A DNA stretch of 64,000 nucleotides from Methanolobus sp. WCC4 (GTDB taxonomy: Archaea > Halobacteriota > Methanosarcinia > Methanosarcinales > Methanosarcinaceae), in the NCBI RefSeq assembly GCF_038022665.1, contig NZ_CP150629.1, positions 2,710,480-2,774,479 of the forward strand. The letters run 5' to 3'. The translations under genes and the position numbers were made by a program. Under the pieces are notes generated by a model. That model made no database searches, was not told where the DNA came from, and saw only the letters and a program-made list of their open reading frames with translations. The stretch's first letter is position 1; every line of letters starts with the position of its first letter. Below, one piece after another: positions 37,910 through 51,314 of this stretch.

Positions 37910-39742
37910 TTACGCTTTCTTTACAGTTGCCCAGAAGACGCTTCCTTTTCCTGCAGGATTATCCTCCACACCTATCCTGCCACCATGAAGCTCGACTATC
38001 CTCTTCGCTATGGCAAGACCAAGGCCGGAACCTTTTACTGCCTTTTTCTTTTCGGTCAGGCGACTGAACCGGTCGAAGATAAGCTCTTTATCTTTTTCAG
38101 GTATACCTTCACCGGAGTCGGTTACCGATACCTTCCACTCATCCCCTGCATCCATTATATCGATACTTACTGCACTGTTCGATGGACCATACTTGATCGC
38201 ATTAGAAATGAAATTCACGAAAACACCGTCAACAAGAGGATTCAGAACAGCAGGATGAGGGTCATCGAGCCTCATATCCAGCAATATATCCTTTGCCATA
38301 AGCTGAGGTTGTAATTCCTCTACAACATTGCGAATTATGCCATTGAGGTCCATTGGCTTGAACTCAAGTTTGTCGATATCCTCAAGTCTTGCGAACTTAG
38401 CAGCTGACTCTATCATCTCTATAAGACGGGAAGCATTGTTATCGATCAAATGGAGTTTATGCAGCTTGCTCTCATCAGACTCATCATGCAGGAGCATATC
38501 AGTAAAGCCTTTTATAATACCGGCCGGATTCAGAAGATCATGACTGAGTATATCGGTAAAGAGGTCCTTCAATTCATTCGAGCTCTTGAGCTCAGAAGCG
38601 TATTGATTGAGTTTGGCCTCTACCTCCTTACGTTCAGAGACATCCCTTACCACAGATACCATTCCATGATCAAGAGCAGTGATCGACACTTCCTGGAAAA
38701 AGCTGTTTCCATCCTTTTTCCTTCCAAGCAGCTCACCTTTCCATTCACCTTTTGAATAGAACTCAGGCAATATCTCATCAATGAACCTCTCTTTTTCATG
38801 CTCATCGTAAAGGAGTTCCCATGACTTTCCTATGAGTTCCGCAGGGTCATCATACCCGAAGATACTTGCGTGAGCATGGTTGACGTAAGTGTAGACACCA
38901 TTCCGGTCCATGATACACATTCCATCGACGGAAGCCTCCATGGCACCGGTTTGTTCTTTGAGTTTTTCCTCTGCTTTTTTTCTTTTTGTTATATCCTGAC
39001 CTGAACACAGGATACCTGTGACACGACCATTATCATCTGTAATGGGCTTTGAATACCATGATACTATGCGCTGCTCCTTCTGCTTTGTAAGAATAGGAGA
39101 TTCATAATAATTTATCTCGTCACCATCATGGTCCAATGTGTCAAGGAGATGAGCTTCCATCTCAGAACAGCATTCATCAGGAATGAGATGTTCGAACAGG
39201 TTCTTACCCAGAACCTCCTCCTCTTCATAACCAAGTATCTCAAGTCCTCTCTTGTTTATGAGCTTGATAGTATTGTCCTCATCAAGGACCAGCATCATCA
39301 CAGCTACAACATCGAGATAGTTCTGTGCCTGGTCACGTTCCTTTATCATGTTGTCCTGAAGGTCCTTTATGCGGAGTAAAGACTTGACCCTCATCTTCAG
39401 TTCAAGCCTGTCAACGGGTTTGGTCAGAAAATCATCAGCTCCTGCTTCCATACCTTTCAACCGGTCTTCCCTTCCGGACAAAGCAGTAACAAGGACCACC
39501 GGGATAAAACGTGTCTTTTCAGAGGATTTTATCTGATCACACACCTGATAGCCATTGAGTCCGGGCATCATAACATCCAGAAGTACAATATCAGGATTCT
39601 CCGCGTAGACAATACCCAGTGCTTCCTGTCCATCCAATGCGGAAAGGATTTCATAGTCCGTTTGAAGATAGGCCTGGAGCAGTTCAACATTCATCGGTTC
39701 ATCATCTACAATAAGAACCCGGGGTTTATCAGATAGTGTCAT
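37910..39742 (-). CDS. Hybrid response regulator-PAS-PAS-histidine kinase
   Basis: A 610-residue soluble protein. Residues 1-125 are a receiver domain (VLIVDDEPMN, phospho-acceptor in DIVLLDVMMPG, conserved KPVD). Two PAS domains follow at about 140-265 and 270-390. A histidine kinase core comes next, with H-box FTDILSHDLLNPAGIIKGF, N-box FVNFISNAIKYGPS and G-boxes DSGEGIP and KGSGLGLAIAKRI. No membrane segment, so it senses internal signals. An N-terminal receiver before PAS-kinase is common in methanogens. No output regulator lies beside it. Confidence 0.92.
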   Translation of the reverse strand: MTLSDKPRVLIVDDEPMNVELLQAYLQTDYEILSALDGQEALGIVYAENPDIVLLDVMMPGLNGYQVCDQIKSSEKTRFIPVVLVTALSGREDRLKGMEAGADDFLTKPVDRLELKMRVKSLLRIKDLQDNMIKERDQAQNYLDVVAVMMLVLDEDNTIKLINKRGLEILGYEEEEVLGKNLFEHLIPDECCSEMEAHLLDTLDHDGDEINYYESPILTKQKEQRIVSWYSKPITDDNGRVTGILCSGQDITKRKKAEEKLKEQTGAMEASVDGMCIMDRNGVYTYVNHAHASIFGYDDPAELIGKSWELLYDEHEKERFIDEILPEFYSKGEWKGELLGRKKDGNSFFQEVSITALDHGMVSVVRDVSERKEVEAKLNQYASELKSSNELKDLFTDILSHDLLNPAGIIKGFTDMLLHDESDESKLHKLHLIDNNASRLIEMIESAAKFARLEDIDKLEFKPMDLNGIIRNVVEELQPQLMAKDILLDMRLDDPHPAVLNPLVDGVFVNFISNAIKYGPSNSAVSIDIMDAGDEWKVSVTDSGEGIPEKDKELIFDRFSRLTEKKKAVKGSGLGLAIAKRIVELHGGRIGVEDNPAGKGSVFWATVKKA

Positions 39743-40064
39743 GATCGAATTGTTTTAACTCTTTGCAGACAGACCGATCACGGTCCGTTGAGTAGCGCTG
39801 ATCTTTGATAGTATAATATAAAGCGATATACCAAATAAATGATATATGTGACTTTGCGACTCCCCATAAGTTTTGTATTATACTTAAGGATTCCTAAGAA
39901 GTTCTGATGATGGACATAACATACCCGCTTCAGCAAAATTCCTGATCGTTCTTTGTTATTATCAGGCATAGGTACATCGTATCAAAGGGAATATATCCTT
40001 TTAAAGAATAAAGATGCTCAGAACGATTAATCCAATACCACTTTTCTGACAATGGGAACCTACC
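39743..40064. other. Divergent intergenic region
   Basis: 322 bases between the histidine kinase (minus) and the GTPase (plus). It is AT-rich with several TATA-like runs (39812-39850). I see no gene: a 63-residue open frame at 39778-39969 on the minus strand lacks RBS and protein-like composition. Confidence 0.55.
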
Positions 40065-40838
40065 ATGGCAAGCCAAAAGATGATAGTGAAGGATGTCATT
40101 AAGAAAGCAGACATTCTTCTTGAAGTAGTAGATGCACGATTTCCAAACGAGACAAGGAACAGCGAGATAGAACGGGAACTAAAACGTCTCAAAAAGCCAT
40201 TCATCATAGTTCTCAACAAGTGTGACCTTGTACCGAAACAAAAAGTTGAGAAGGCAAGAACCCGTCTGGCAAGAATAGCACCTTCTGTGTTCGTATCCTC
40301 TAAAGAGAGGTTCGGAACCACCATGCTAAGACACAAGATACTGGAAGTCGCGGACATACAGGGACGTGACATAAAAGTGGGTTGCATAGGTTACCCGAAT
40401 ACCGGAAAATCCTCTGTGATCAACGGGGTTGCCGGAAGAGGTAAAGCTTCCACATCTGCGATATCGGGACACACAAAGGGCCTGCAGATAGTCAACGCAG
40501 GCTCAAGGATCGTTTTCCTGGATACACCCGGAGTCTTCCCGTTCGATGAACATGATGAGTACATACAGGGATTGCTTGGTGTCAAGGATTCCACACACCT
40601 GAAAGACCCCATAGGAGTTGCCATGAAGATCATCGAGAAACTTGTCGATGAGAACAAGGAGATACTTGAATCCGCCTACAAGGTGAACATCACGGATGAG
40701 AACTCCTATGATATACTCGAGATGATAGGCGAAAAATGCAATTTCCTGAAGAAGAAAGGATTGGTCGATGAGACCAGGGCTGCCGTCAGGATCATCAATG
40801 ACTGGCAGAAAGGTGCACTTCTGGCAGAAGAGCTATAA
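40065..40838 (+). CDS. Circularly permuted GTPase, YlqF/RbgA-Lsg1 family
   Basis: A 257-residue GTPase in which the G4 motif (VLNKCDL) precedes G1 (GYPNTGKSS) and G3 (DTPGV), the order diagnostic of circular permutation. The N-terminal DILLEVVDARFPNETRN is the usual family start. Relatives in bacteria and eukaryotes act in late assembly of the large ribosomal subunit, so a similar role is likely here. Single gene; the ATG at 40065 was chosen for the family-like start. Confidence 0.88.
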   Translation: MASQKMIVKDVIKKADILLEVVDARFPNETRNSEIERELKRLKKPFIIVLNKCDLVPKQKVEKARTRLARIAPSVFVSSKERFGTTMLRHKILEVADIQGRDIKVGCIGYPNTGKSSVINGVAGRGKASTSAISGHTKGLQIVNAGSRIVFLDTPGVFPFDEHDEYIQGLLGVKDSTHLKDPIGVAMKIIEKLVDENKEILESAYKVNITDENSYDILEMIGEKCNFLKKKGLVDETRAAVRIINDWQKGALLAEEL

Positions 40839-40887
40839 GCCCATAAGTAATGATACATTGTATAGATCTCTAAAATGAGGTGCTGAA

Positions 40888-41769
40888 ATGGTAGAGTGGA
40901 AAACCGATCTTGGTCTTGAAGGAAGGATGCTGTTCACCATGTTCCTGCTGGCTGCGGTCTATCTCGGATTCCTTGCATTCCTTACATATATGGGTACCCC
41001 TGCAGTGTTCATGCTATTGTTCATAGCATTGTTCATGGGAGCACAATACTACTATTCTGACAAGCTTGTCCTGTGGACCACAGGTGCACAGGTCGTTTCC
41101 GAGACAGAGGAACCGAAACTCCATGAGACCATTACCAGGCTCTGTGTGATAGCAGGCCTGCCAAAACCAACTGTTGCGGTTGTCAACACCTCTGTACCCA
41201 ATGCCTTTGCAACAGGAAGGGGACCAAAGAGCGCGGTTGTTGCCGTGACCACCGGTCTTATGAACAGACTGGATCAGGGAGAGCTTGAAGCAGTACTTGC
41301 TCATGAACTGAGCCATGTTAAGAACAGGGATATGGCAGTACTGACAATTGCAAGTTTCATCTCCACACTTGCATTCTACATTGTGAGATACAGCTTCTAT
41401 TTCGGAGGTTTTGGAGGCGGACGCAGGAACAATGGTGGTGCCTTGATAGCTATATGGATAGTTTCCATACTCGTATGGATCATCAGTTTCCTGCTGATAC
41501 GTGCCCTCTCCAGATACAGAGAGTTCGCAGCGGACAGGGGTGCTGCGCTTATCACTGGAGAACCAGCAAATCTTATATCCGCCCTCAGGAAGATTAGTGG
41601 CACCATGGCCAAGGTCCCTACCGAAGATCTTCGTAAGGTTGAAGGAATGAACGCCTTTTTCATAATTCCTGCAATATCCGGTTCCATGATGAATCTGCTA
41701 TCTACACACCCATCCATGGAAAAGAGGATAGCTGCACTTGAGAAGATACAGAGGGAGATCGAACTCTGA
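40888..41769 (+). CDS. htpX: Membrane zinc metalloprotease HtpX
   Basis: A 293-residue M48 peptidase with two N-terminal membrane helices, the HELSHVKNRD zinc motif, a further helix pair and the third ligand region in YREFAADRGAALITG. It degrades damaged membrane proteins. gaggtg lies before the ATG. Its stop overlaps the pspAB start, and PspA genes converge from the other side, forming an envelope-stress locus. Confidence 0.93.
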   Translation: MVEWKTDLGLEGRMLFTMFLLAAVYLGFLAFLTYMGTPAVFMLLFIALFMGAQYYYSDKLVLWTTGAQVVSETEEPKLHETITRLCVIAGLPKPTVAVVNTSVPNAFATGRGPKSAVVAVTTGLMNRLDQGELEAVLAHELSHVKNRDMAVLTIASFISTLAFYIVRYSFYFGGFGGGRRNNGGALIAIWIVSILVWIISFLLIRALSRYREFAADRGAALITGEPANLISALRKISGTMAKVPTEDLRKVEGMNAFFIIPAISGSMMNLLSTHPSMEKRIAALEKIQREIEL

Positions 41770-42341
41770 TGGGTTTCCGTGATATGGTCAACTCAGTACT
41801 TGGAAGGAGCAAGGTCCCTGAAGCAAAGACAGACAGGCTGTTTGCCATATCCACTGCGGTCATAACACTTGAACTGGACCTGAACCTGAAACCCTCTGCA
41901 GTTGCAGGGATATGTTTCAAGGCAATGGACATGTCAAAATATGAGAACGCCAGAGGAGAGATAGAGCAACTCCTTCAGTTCAGCACTAAGGAAACAGGAA
42001 CTGATTTTACCATTGAGAAGGATGAGTACAATTTCCTGTGGGTCATCCTGAAGGATAAGGACTTCGAGGACCTTGTGACCAATATACACATGATATCCCA
42101 GACACTTATAGAAGAGGGATTCGGCGAACAGATATTGTGCGCTGTCTACAGGTTCGAGAGTAAAGGGCCTGTATACTGGATATATAATTTCAAACAGGGA
42201 AGCTATTATCCATTCGCACCCCAGGGAAAGAGCAACAGGGACAACACCCTTGAACTCAGGTTGAAATCACTAATGGAAAAGGAACTTCCAATAGAAAAGG
42301 ATGTGGGGAAATGGTATCCCCTCTGGAGCATGCCTTTTTAG
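41769..42341 (+). CDS. pspAB: PspA-associated protein PspAB
   Basis: A 190-residue protein starting MGFRDMVNSVLGRSKV, with YENARGEIEQLLQF and an FAPQGKSNRDNTLELRLKS segment typical of PspAB, a protein found beside HtpX and PspA in archaea and actinobacteria. It overlaps the end of htpX by one base. Probably a cytoplasmic partner of the PspA system; the biochemical role is not known. Confidence 0.85.
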   Translation: MGFRDMVNSVLGRSKVPEAKTDRLFAISTAVITLELDLNLKPSAVAGICFKAMDMSKYENARGEIEQLLQFSTKETGTDFTIEKDEYNFLWVILKDKDFEDLVTNIHMISQTLIEEGFGEQILCAVYRFESKGPVYWIYNFKQGSYYPFAPQGKSNRDNTLELRLKSLMEKELPIEKDVGKWYPLWSMPF

Positions 42342-42380
42342 ATCTAGGCATAGACCAGTTTAAACATTCATATCCTGCTT

Positions 42381-42659
42381 TTAATCCTCGAATATCCCCA
42401 CACCTGTAAAGACATCTTTCGCTTCTGCAAATGTAAGATCTGCAGGCGGAACGATGATATCCGATTCCACTATCAGTGAATCATCAAGCTGTTTTCCGCT
42501 ATCCTTTATCTTTCCGATGAGGCTGGATAGTTCAAGTTTGTAACCCTCTTCATCATCCTGAGATACAAGTTCGACTATCCTGTTATCAATAACGTTCAGT
42601 TCATCAAAAAGAGCGCCTGGTACTTCATACTGGCCTTCACCAACTATCCTTATTATCAT
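42381..42659 (-). CDS. pspAA: PspA-associated protein PspAA
   Basis: A 92-residue protein beginning MIIRIVGEGQYEVPGALFDELN and ending in a PPADLTFAEAKDVFTGVGIF-type tail, the PspAA domain pattern. It overlaps the pspA stop by four bases (ATGA), so the two are translated together. It is the downstream partner of PspA in archaeal Psp loci. Confidence 0.85.
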   Translation of the reverse strand: MIIRIVGEGQYEVPGALFDELNVIDNRIVELVSQDDEEGYKLELSSLIGKIKDSGKQLDDSLIVESDIIVPPADLTFAEAKDVFTGVGIFED

Positions 42660-43354
42660 TTGCCTGCCTCCTTCCTGAGCTTCTCAAGTTCAAGATCCAC
42701 ACTGGACTCCGCACTTATCTTTGCAAGTTCCCTGTCGATATCATCGCCGCTGCTGGTAAGGTCATCGAGTGTACCTACCTCTATGAGCTCGTCAAGTGCT
42801 GATGCACGGGCCTTCATCTGATCGGTCTTGTTCTCAGCCCTTTCTATTGCCAGACCTACATCAGCCATCTCTTCACTGATGCCTGAAACGGATTCGTTTA
42901 TCTTTACCTGTGCCTCGGCTGCGGAGTACTGGGCCTTGATGGTCTCCTTCTTTGTCCTGAACACCTCTACCTTGGTGGACAGACGTTTCTCGGCTGCAAC
43001 AAGTTTCTCCTGTTCCTTTTCGAGGTCAGCGATCTGCTGGTCAAGACCCTGTATCTGGACCGTGAGACCACTCTTTCTCTCAAGTGCCAGGCGTGCCAGG
43101 TCTTCCCTGTCGACATTGATGGCTTCCCTTGCCTGTGCATCAAGTTTCTCTATGCTCTGTGATAGTTTTGAGCGCTGTAACTGAAGTCTTTTCTTGGATG
43201 TTGCAACCTCTGCAACACCCCGCTTTACATCCTGCAGCATTTCCAGCTGCCTCTCATAAGAATAATCCAGAGTCTCACGCGGATCTTCCATACGATCCAC
43301 CAGTTTGTTCATCTTCGATCTGACCACTGTTCCCATCCTGTTGAATAAACCCAT
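42656..43354 (-). CDS. pspA: PspA/IM30 family membrane-stress protein
   Basis: 232 residues from the ATG at 43354 (MGLFNRMGTVVRSKMNKLVD), which has a ggagga RBS; a frame starting 33 codons earlier is not supported. The DPRETLDYSYERQ motif and four long coiled-coil helices mark the PspA/Vipp1/ESCRT-III superfamily, which assembles on damaged membranes. Paired with pspAA on this strand and facing htpX-pspAB. Confidence 0.93.
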   Translation of the reverse strand: MGLFNRMGTVVRSKMNKLVDRMEDPRETLDYSYERQLEMLQDVKRGVAEVATSKKRLQLQRSKLSQSIEKLDAQAREAINVDREDLARLALERKSGLTVQIQGLDQQIADLEKEQEKLVAAEKRLSTKVEVFRTKKETIKAQYSAAEAQVKINESVSGISEEMADVGLAIERAENKTDQMKARASALDELIEVGTLDDLTSSGDDIDRELAKISAESSVDLELEKLRKEAGK

Positions 43355-43495
43355 GTTATTCCTCCTGATAATATTAAATAAAGATATAAAGTGCAAACTT
43401 GCATAAATGCCTGACCCGAGCATAGCAGGTTCAGATAAATAGAAAGAATACATGATATCCCTTTTATAATCCGGATATTCTATGGAGACAGGGAA

Positions 43496-44014
43496 ATGGC
43501 TAATTCATACAACAATGAGCACAACATATTCGAGAGTCAAAGGACTGCTGTTTTTGCCGATGTCCAGAACATGTTCTATTCTGCTAAGAATATCCATTCT
43601 GATACTCGTGTGGATTACAAGAAGTTACTTGCCACTGTACTGAAAGGCAGACCACTGGTAAGAGCCATAGCATATCTTGTGGAAACAGAAGATGTTGACC
43701 AGTCAGGATTCAAATACCAGTTAAGGAACTTCGGATGGGAGGTCAGGGCCAAGCAGCTTAAGATCAGACCTGATGGTTCCACCAAAGGTGACTGGGATAT
43801 GGGAATCGCCATTGATGCAATAGCAATATCAGAAAAGGTTGACACCGTGGTACTCATCAGTGGTGACGGGGATTTCACCGCCCTTGTGGAACACCTCAAA
43901 GCTTGTGGTGTGCGGGTCGAAGTACACTCTTTCGAGAGGAATACAGCAGCAGAGCTGATTTCTTCGGCTACTGAATACTACCCGATAGATGAGAGCATAC
44001 TGCGCAGAAAATAA
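43496..44014 (+). CDS. NYN-domain (LabA/DUF88) putative ribonuclease
   Basis: A 172-residue PIN-like protein with the conserved acidic sites: Asp in AVFADVQNMFYS, then KGDWDMGIAIDAI and LISGDGDFTALVEHLK. This is the LabA/DUF88 NYN family, predicted metal-dependent nucleases that act on RNA. The target is unknown. ggagaca lies before the ATG. Confidence 0.87.
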   Translation: MANSYNNEHNIFESQRTAVFADVQNMFYSAKNIHSDTRVDYKKLLATVLKGRPLVRAIAYLVETEDVDQSGFKYQLRNFGWEVRAKQLKIRPDGSTKGDWDMGIAIDAIAISEKVDTVVLISGDGDFTALVEHLKACGVRVEVHSFERNTAAELISSATEYYPIDESILRRK

Positions 44015-44081
44015 TGTGTAAACATTTTTGTCTGAGCGTAGCAACCATAAACCCATAAACAATGAAAAATAATCTATTTAC

Positions 44082-45524
44082 ATGTCAAGCAGGTATCAGA
44101 TACCAGACCCTATCACCCTCATTCATCCGCGTTCATTGAAGAACCTGAACCACCATCTTCAGGAACTTGTTAAAGGCCGACTGTGGCTCAAGATCCTGAT
44201 AGGAATGCTGCTGGGTATTGTCACCGGACTTATACTTGGACCATCGGCTGGCTATATAGAACCGAATATGTCATATACCATCGGGGAATGGCTGGCACTT
44301 CCCGGATATGTTTTCCTTGCACTCCTACAGATGATCGTGGTACCTCTTGTATTTGCATCAATTATCCGGGGAATTGCAGCTGGAGAGGACATGGAGCAAC
44401 TGAAGAAAATCGGGCTCCGTACAGTCGGATATTTCCTTGTCACCACTGCTATCGCAATACTGATCGGACTGACACTTGCATTGACGATCGATCCCGGGAC
44501 ATACATTAGCAGTGAACTTGTTCAGGACACTATGAGCACTGATACAACGCAGGTTGATGACAGCACTCTTTCCACGCCCGAAGTATCCGAAGTTCCCGGA
44601 ATGATTACCACCATACTTCCAACTAATCCACTTGGAGCACTTGCCACAGGACAGATGTTACAGGTGGTGATATTCTCCATAATAATAGGCGTGGCTCTTG
44701 TTTCCATGGCACCGAATCAGGCCAAACCTCTGCTGGAACTATTGGGTTCACTACAGGAAGTCAGCATGACCGTTGTAAGATGGAGCATGTTGCTGGCACC
44801 TATTGCGGTGTTCGGGCTCATCGCCAAGTTCACCCTGAATCTGGGAATCGACGCGCTGATGGGAATGCTCGTCTATGTTGGAACTGTACTTCTTGGACTG
44901 TTCCTTGTGCTTGTCATGTACATGATAATAATACTTGTAGTTACAAAGAAAAGTCCGATAAAATTCCTGAGGACAATAAATGATGTATTGTTGCTCGCTT
45001 TCTCAACATCCAGTTCTGCAGCGGTTATGCCACTCTCTATCAAGACAGCGGAAGAGAACATAGGCGTCAGACCTTCGATATCACAGTTCGTCATTCCACT
45101 CGGGGCTACAATAAACATGAACGGCACGGCACTTTACCAGAGTATAGCAGCCGTGTTCCTTGCACAGGCATTTGGCATCGACCTTGGATTCGGAGAACTG
45201 GTACTTATCATGATAACTGTGGTAGGAGCATCCATAGGTACGCCATCTACTCCCGGAGTAGGAATAGTTATCCTTGCTATGATCTTAAACAGTGTGGGAA
45301 TACCAACTGCAGGTATCGCTCTTATAATAGGAGTTGACAGGATCCTTGACATGAGCCGTACTGCGGTCAATGTAACCGGTGACCTTGTAACATGTGTAAT
45401 TATGGATAAATGGGTCAGCGGCAAAAAGACAGCTAATGAGGAGTTCATTGAAGTCGCGAACCGTGAGGCACAGAGAAGGGTACTCGGAGAGGATGTCATC
45501 GTAAACGGTGTCGAAGAACAATAG
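44082..45524 (+). CDS. Dicarboxylate/amino acid:cation symporter (DAACS family)
   Basis: A 480-residue carrier with about eight membrane helices and two re-entrant loops. Motifs are STSSSAAVMPLS (loop HP1), GATINMNGTALYQ (unwound helix TM7) and GTPSTPGVGIVIL (HP2), as in GltPh and DctA. It imports aspartate, glutamate or C4-dicarboxylates with Na+ or H+. An N-terminal extension of about 40 residues precedes the first helix, so a later start is possible. Single gene with a hairpin after its stop. Confidence 0.92.
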   Translation: MSSRYQIPDPITLIHPRSLKNLNHHLQELVKGRLWLKILIGMLLGIVTGLILGPSAGYIEPNMSYTIGEWLALPGYVFLALLQMIVVPLVFASIIRGIAAGEDMEQLKKIGLRTVGYFLVTTAIAILIGLTLALTIDPGTYISSELVQDTMSTDTTQVDDSTLSTPEVSEVPGMITTILPTNPLGALATGQMLQVVIFSIIIGVALVSMAPNQAKPLLELLGSLQEVSMTVVRWSMLLAPIAVFGLIAKFTLNLGIDALMGMLVYVGTVLLGLFLVLVMYMIIILVVTKKSPIKFLRTINDVLLLAFSTSSSAAVMPLSIKTAEENIGVRPSISQFVIPLGATINMNGTALYQSIAAVFLAQAFGIDLGFGELVLIMITVVGASIGTPSTPGVGIVILAMILNSVGIPTAGIALIIGVDRILDMSRTAVNVTGDLVTCVIMDKWVSGKKTANEEFIEVANREAQRRVLGEDVIVNGVEEQ

Positions 45525-45549
45525 GTTTTTACATCTCTTTTTTCTATAT

Positions 45550-45570
45550 GTGCCGTGCTTTGCGCGGTAC
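45550..45570 (+). terminator. Stem-loop after the symporter gene
   Basis: gtgccgtgc (45550-45558), ttt, gcgcggtac (45562-45570): nine pairs of which two are G-U. It lies 26 bases after the stop. Confidence 0.5.
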
Positions 45571-45679
45571 CATATTACTTTTCCATGTTATGAACGTGAG
45601 GTCATAGAATCGCTATTGACCAGGGCATTCTTCAAAAAGTATAGCATAGATAGTCCTGTAAAAACTCTACTTTTCTACA

Positions 45680-45742
45680 GACCACAGATACACGCAGATA
45701 AACACAGATATAACTGACCATTATCTGCGTACATCTGCGGTC
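45680..45742. repeat. Imperfect long inverted repeat (cacagata/atctgcg type)
   Basis: Arms at 45680-45701 and 45721-45742 match in 19 of 22 positions, with a 19-base loop; the left arm also holds short direct repeats of acacagata/accacagata. Sequences of the form ccacagata...atctgcggtc are met as dispersed repeats in many prokaryotic genomes. Only one copy is in this window, so the dispersed nature is from memory, not seen here. Confidence 0.55.
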
Positions 45743-45824
45743 ATAATTGGAAAAACATTGATAACTATGATTGCCATAGAGCCTTACGTAATTCCCAAAA
45801 ACAAGAATCAAAAAACCAGAACTA

Positions 45825-45840
45825 CAGAGCAGTTGCTCTG
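45825..45840 (-). terminator. Terminator of the rRNA operon
   Basis: CAGAGCA (45825-45831) and TGCTCTG (45834-45840) form a perfect 7-bp stem. On the minus strand it is followed by a six-T run. It lies about 45 bases downstream of the 5S rRNA 3' end. Confidence 0.6.
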
Positions 45841-45884
45841 AGGTGATAGAAAGCCAGTAAAAAGAAGATAAGTTGTATGAGTGA

Positions 45885-46004
45885 GTTGGCAGCGTTCTAT
45901 AGTTCCCAAAGACTCTCGTACTTAAGTACAGTATAGGACGCAGGCGGACTTATCTTCTGTGTTCGGGATGGGTACAGGAATTGCCCCGCCGCTATGGCCG
46001 CCAA
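45885..46004 (-). rRNA. rrf: 5S ribosomal RNA
   Basis: About 120 bases. On the minus strand the 5' end reads TTGGCGGCCATAGCGG, the middle CCCATCCCGAACAC and the 3' end GCTGCCAACT, the normal archaeal 5S layout with complementary ends. Ends are estimated to within a few bases. It lies after tRNA-Cys. Confidence 0.92.
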
Positions 46005-46031
46005 ACTCTCTCATGATGAAGGTAAACGTAA

Positions 46032-46103
46032 AGCCAAGATCCGGATTCGAACCGGAATGGAATCGCTCTGCAGGCGATTGCGTAGCCGCTCCGCCATCTT
46101 GGC
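46032..46103 (-). tRNA. tRNA-Cys (GCA)
   Basis: 72 bases, no encoded CCA. Acceptor stem GCCAAGA/TCTTGGC, discriminator T, anticodon stem-loop atcgc-ctGCAga-gcgat, T-loop GGTTCGAATCC. It lies between the 23S and 5S genes. Confidence 0.97.
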
Positions 46104-46187
46104 AATGAGCGATTGATGAACGGATTCATACTATTTATACATTACCTTAGATAACGTGTATATTAACATGCACATATCAGATTTCGC

Positions 46188-49141
<2,954 letters not shown>

Positions 49142-49246
49142 TGAGCGTCTGATATATGCATGCATATACACGATATCATTGCGGCCGTCGTTGCTTCGAC
49201 CGCTTCATCCTTCCCCGGAGACATTACTCTCCAGGTGCACTATTAA

Positions 49247-49319
49247 TGGACTTGCAGGGATTCGAACCCTGGGCCTTCGCCTTGCAAAGGCGACGATCTT
49301 CCAACTGATCTACAAGCCC
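49247..49319 (-). tRNA. tRNA-Ala (UGC)
   Basis: 73 bases in the 16S-23S spacer. Acceptor stem GGGCTTG/CAAGTCC with a G-U pair, discriminator A, anticodon loop TTTGCAA (anticodon TGC), T-loop GGTTCGAATCC. A tRNA-Ala in this spacer is the usual euryarchaeal arrangement. Confidence 0.97.
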
Positions 49320-49418
49320 ATAGAAGATTCACTTAGAATCTTACCTTGTTATCTCGGATCTGACAGTTTTTCGATTTCTGACCGGTAAGTGGTGATGGAC
49401 TTTGTGTCCATCATGCTT

Positions 49419-50891
<1,473 letters not shown>

Positions 50892-51018
50892 TTGTTGATC
50901 ACACACAAAGGATTGTATTATGGAAGTCATTTAAGGAATCATTAGGAAAGAACTCTCACTAGAGATTCTTTACACATGCACATTAGTTGGTTAATTCCTT
51001 CATTTAGTAGTTATACAC

Positions 51019-51030
51019 TACCGGTCAGAA
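51019..51030 (-). other. 16S precursor processing stem (5' arm; 3' arm at 49376-49387)
   Basis: taccggtcagaa at 51019-51030 is the exact complement of ttctgaccggta at 49376-49387, on either side of the 16S gene. The 12-bp helix brings the two ends together, as in the bulge-helix-bulge processing stems of archaeal pre-rRNA cut by the tRNA-splicing endonuclease. Confidence 0.7.
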
Positions 51031-51145
51031 TTAACCGAACTGCCAAATCCAACGTCGGACAGAAACAGCTTCTGTCCCCACTAATAAGGCGGTGATCGTA
51101 AGTGTTCCGCGCGATTCACGCGGACTCCTTCAAAGGACATCATCA

Positions 51146-51176
51146 CATATATACCTTTCGAATCATGAGATTCGAA
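51146..51176 (-). promoter_or_regulatory. Proximal rRNA promoter with palindrome next to the BRE
   Basis: On the minus strand a BRE-like cgaaagg is followed by tatatatg (TATA, 51146-51154). Immediately upstream and overlapping the BRE lies TTCGAATC-ATGA-GATTCGAA (51157-51176), a perfect 8-bp inverted repeat. The predicted start is near 51122, about 230 bases before 16S. Confidence 0.65.
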
Positions 51177-51314
51177 GGCAAAGGATGGACCTTTGTGATA
51201 CCTGCCTTGATGAAATTGAATAATTACTTCATCGAATGTTTCTCACGAGCAAGTTTTCCGGCACGGGCACCGCACCAGTGGGCTCGTCGCGAGCACCCTT
51301 ACATAACAGGCTTA

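Noticed and set aside
39778..39969. 63-residue minus-strand frame between the histidine kinase and the GTPase
   Set aside because: No RBS or recognisable character; the region more likely holds the two divergent promoters.
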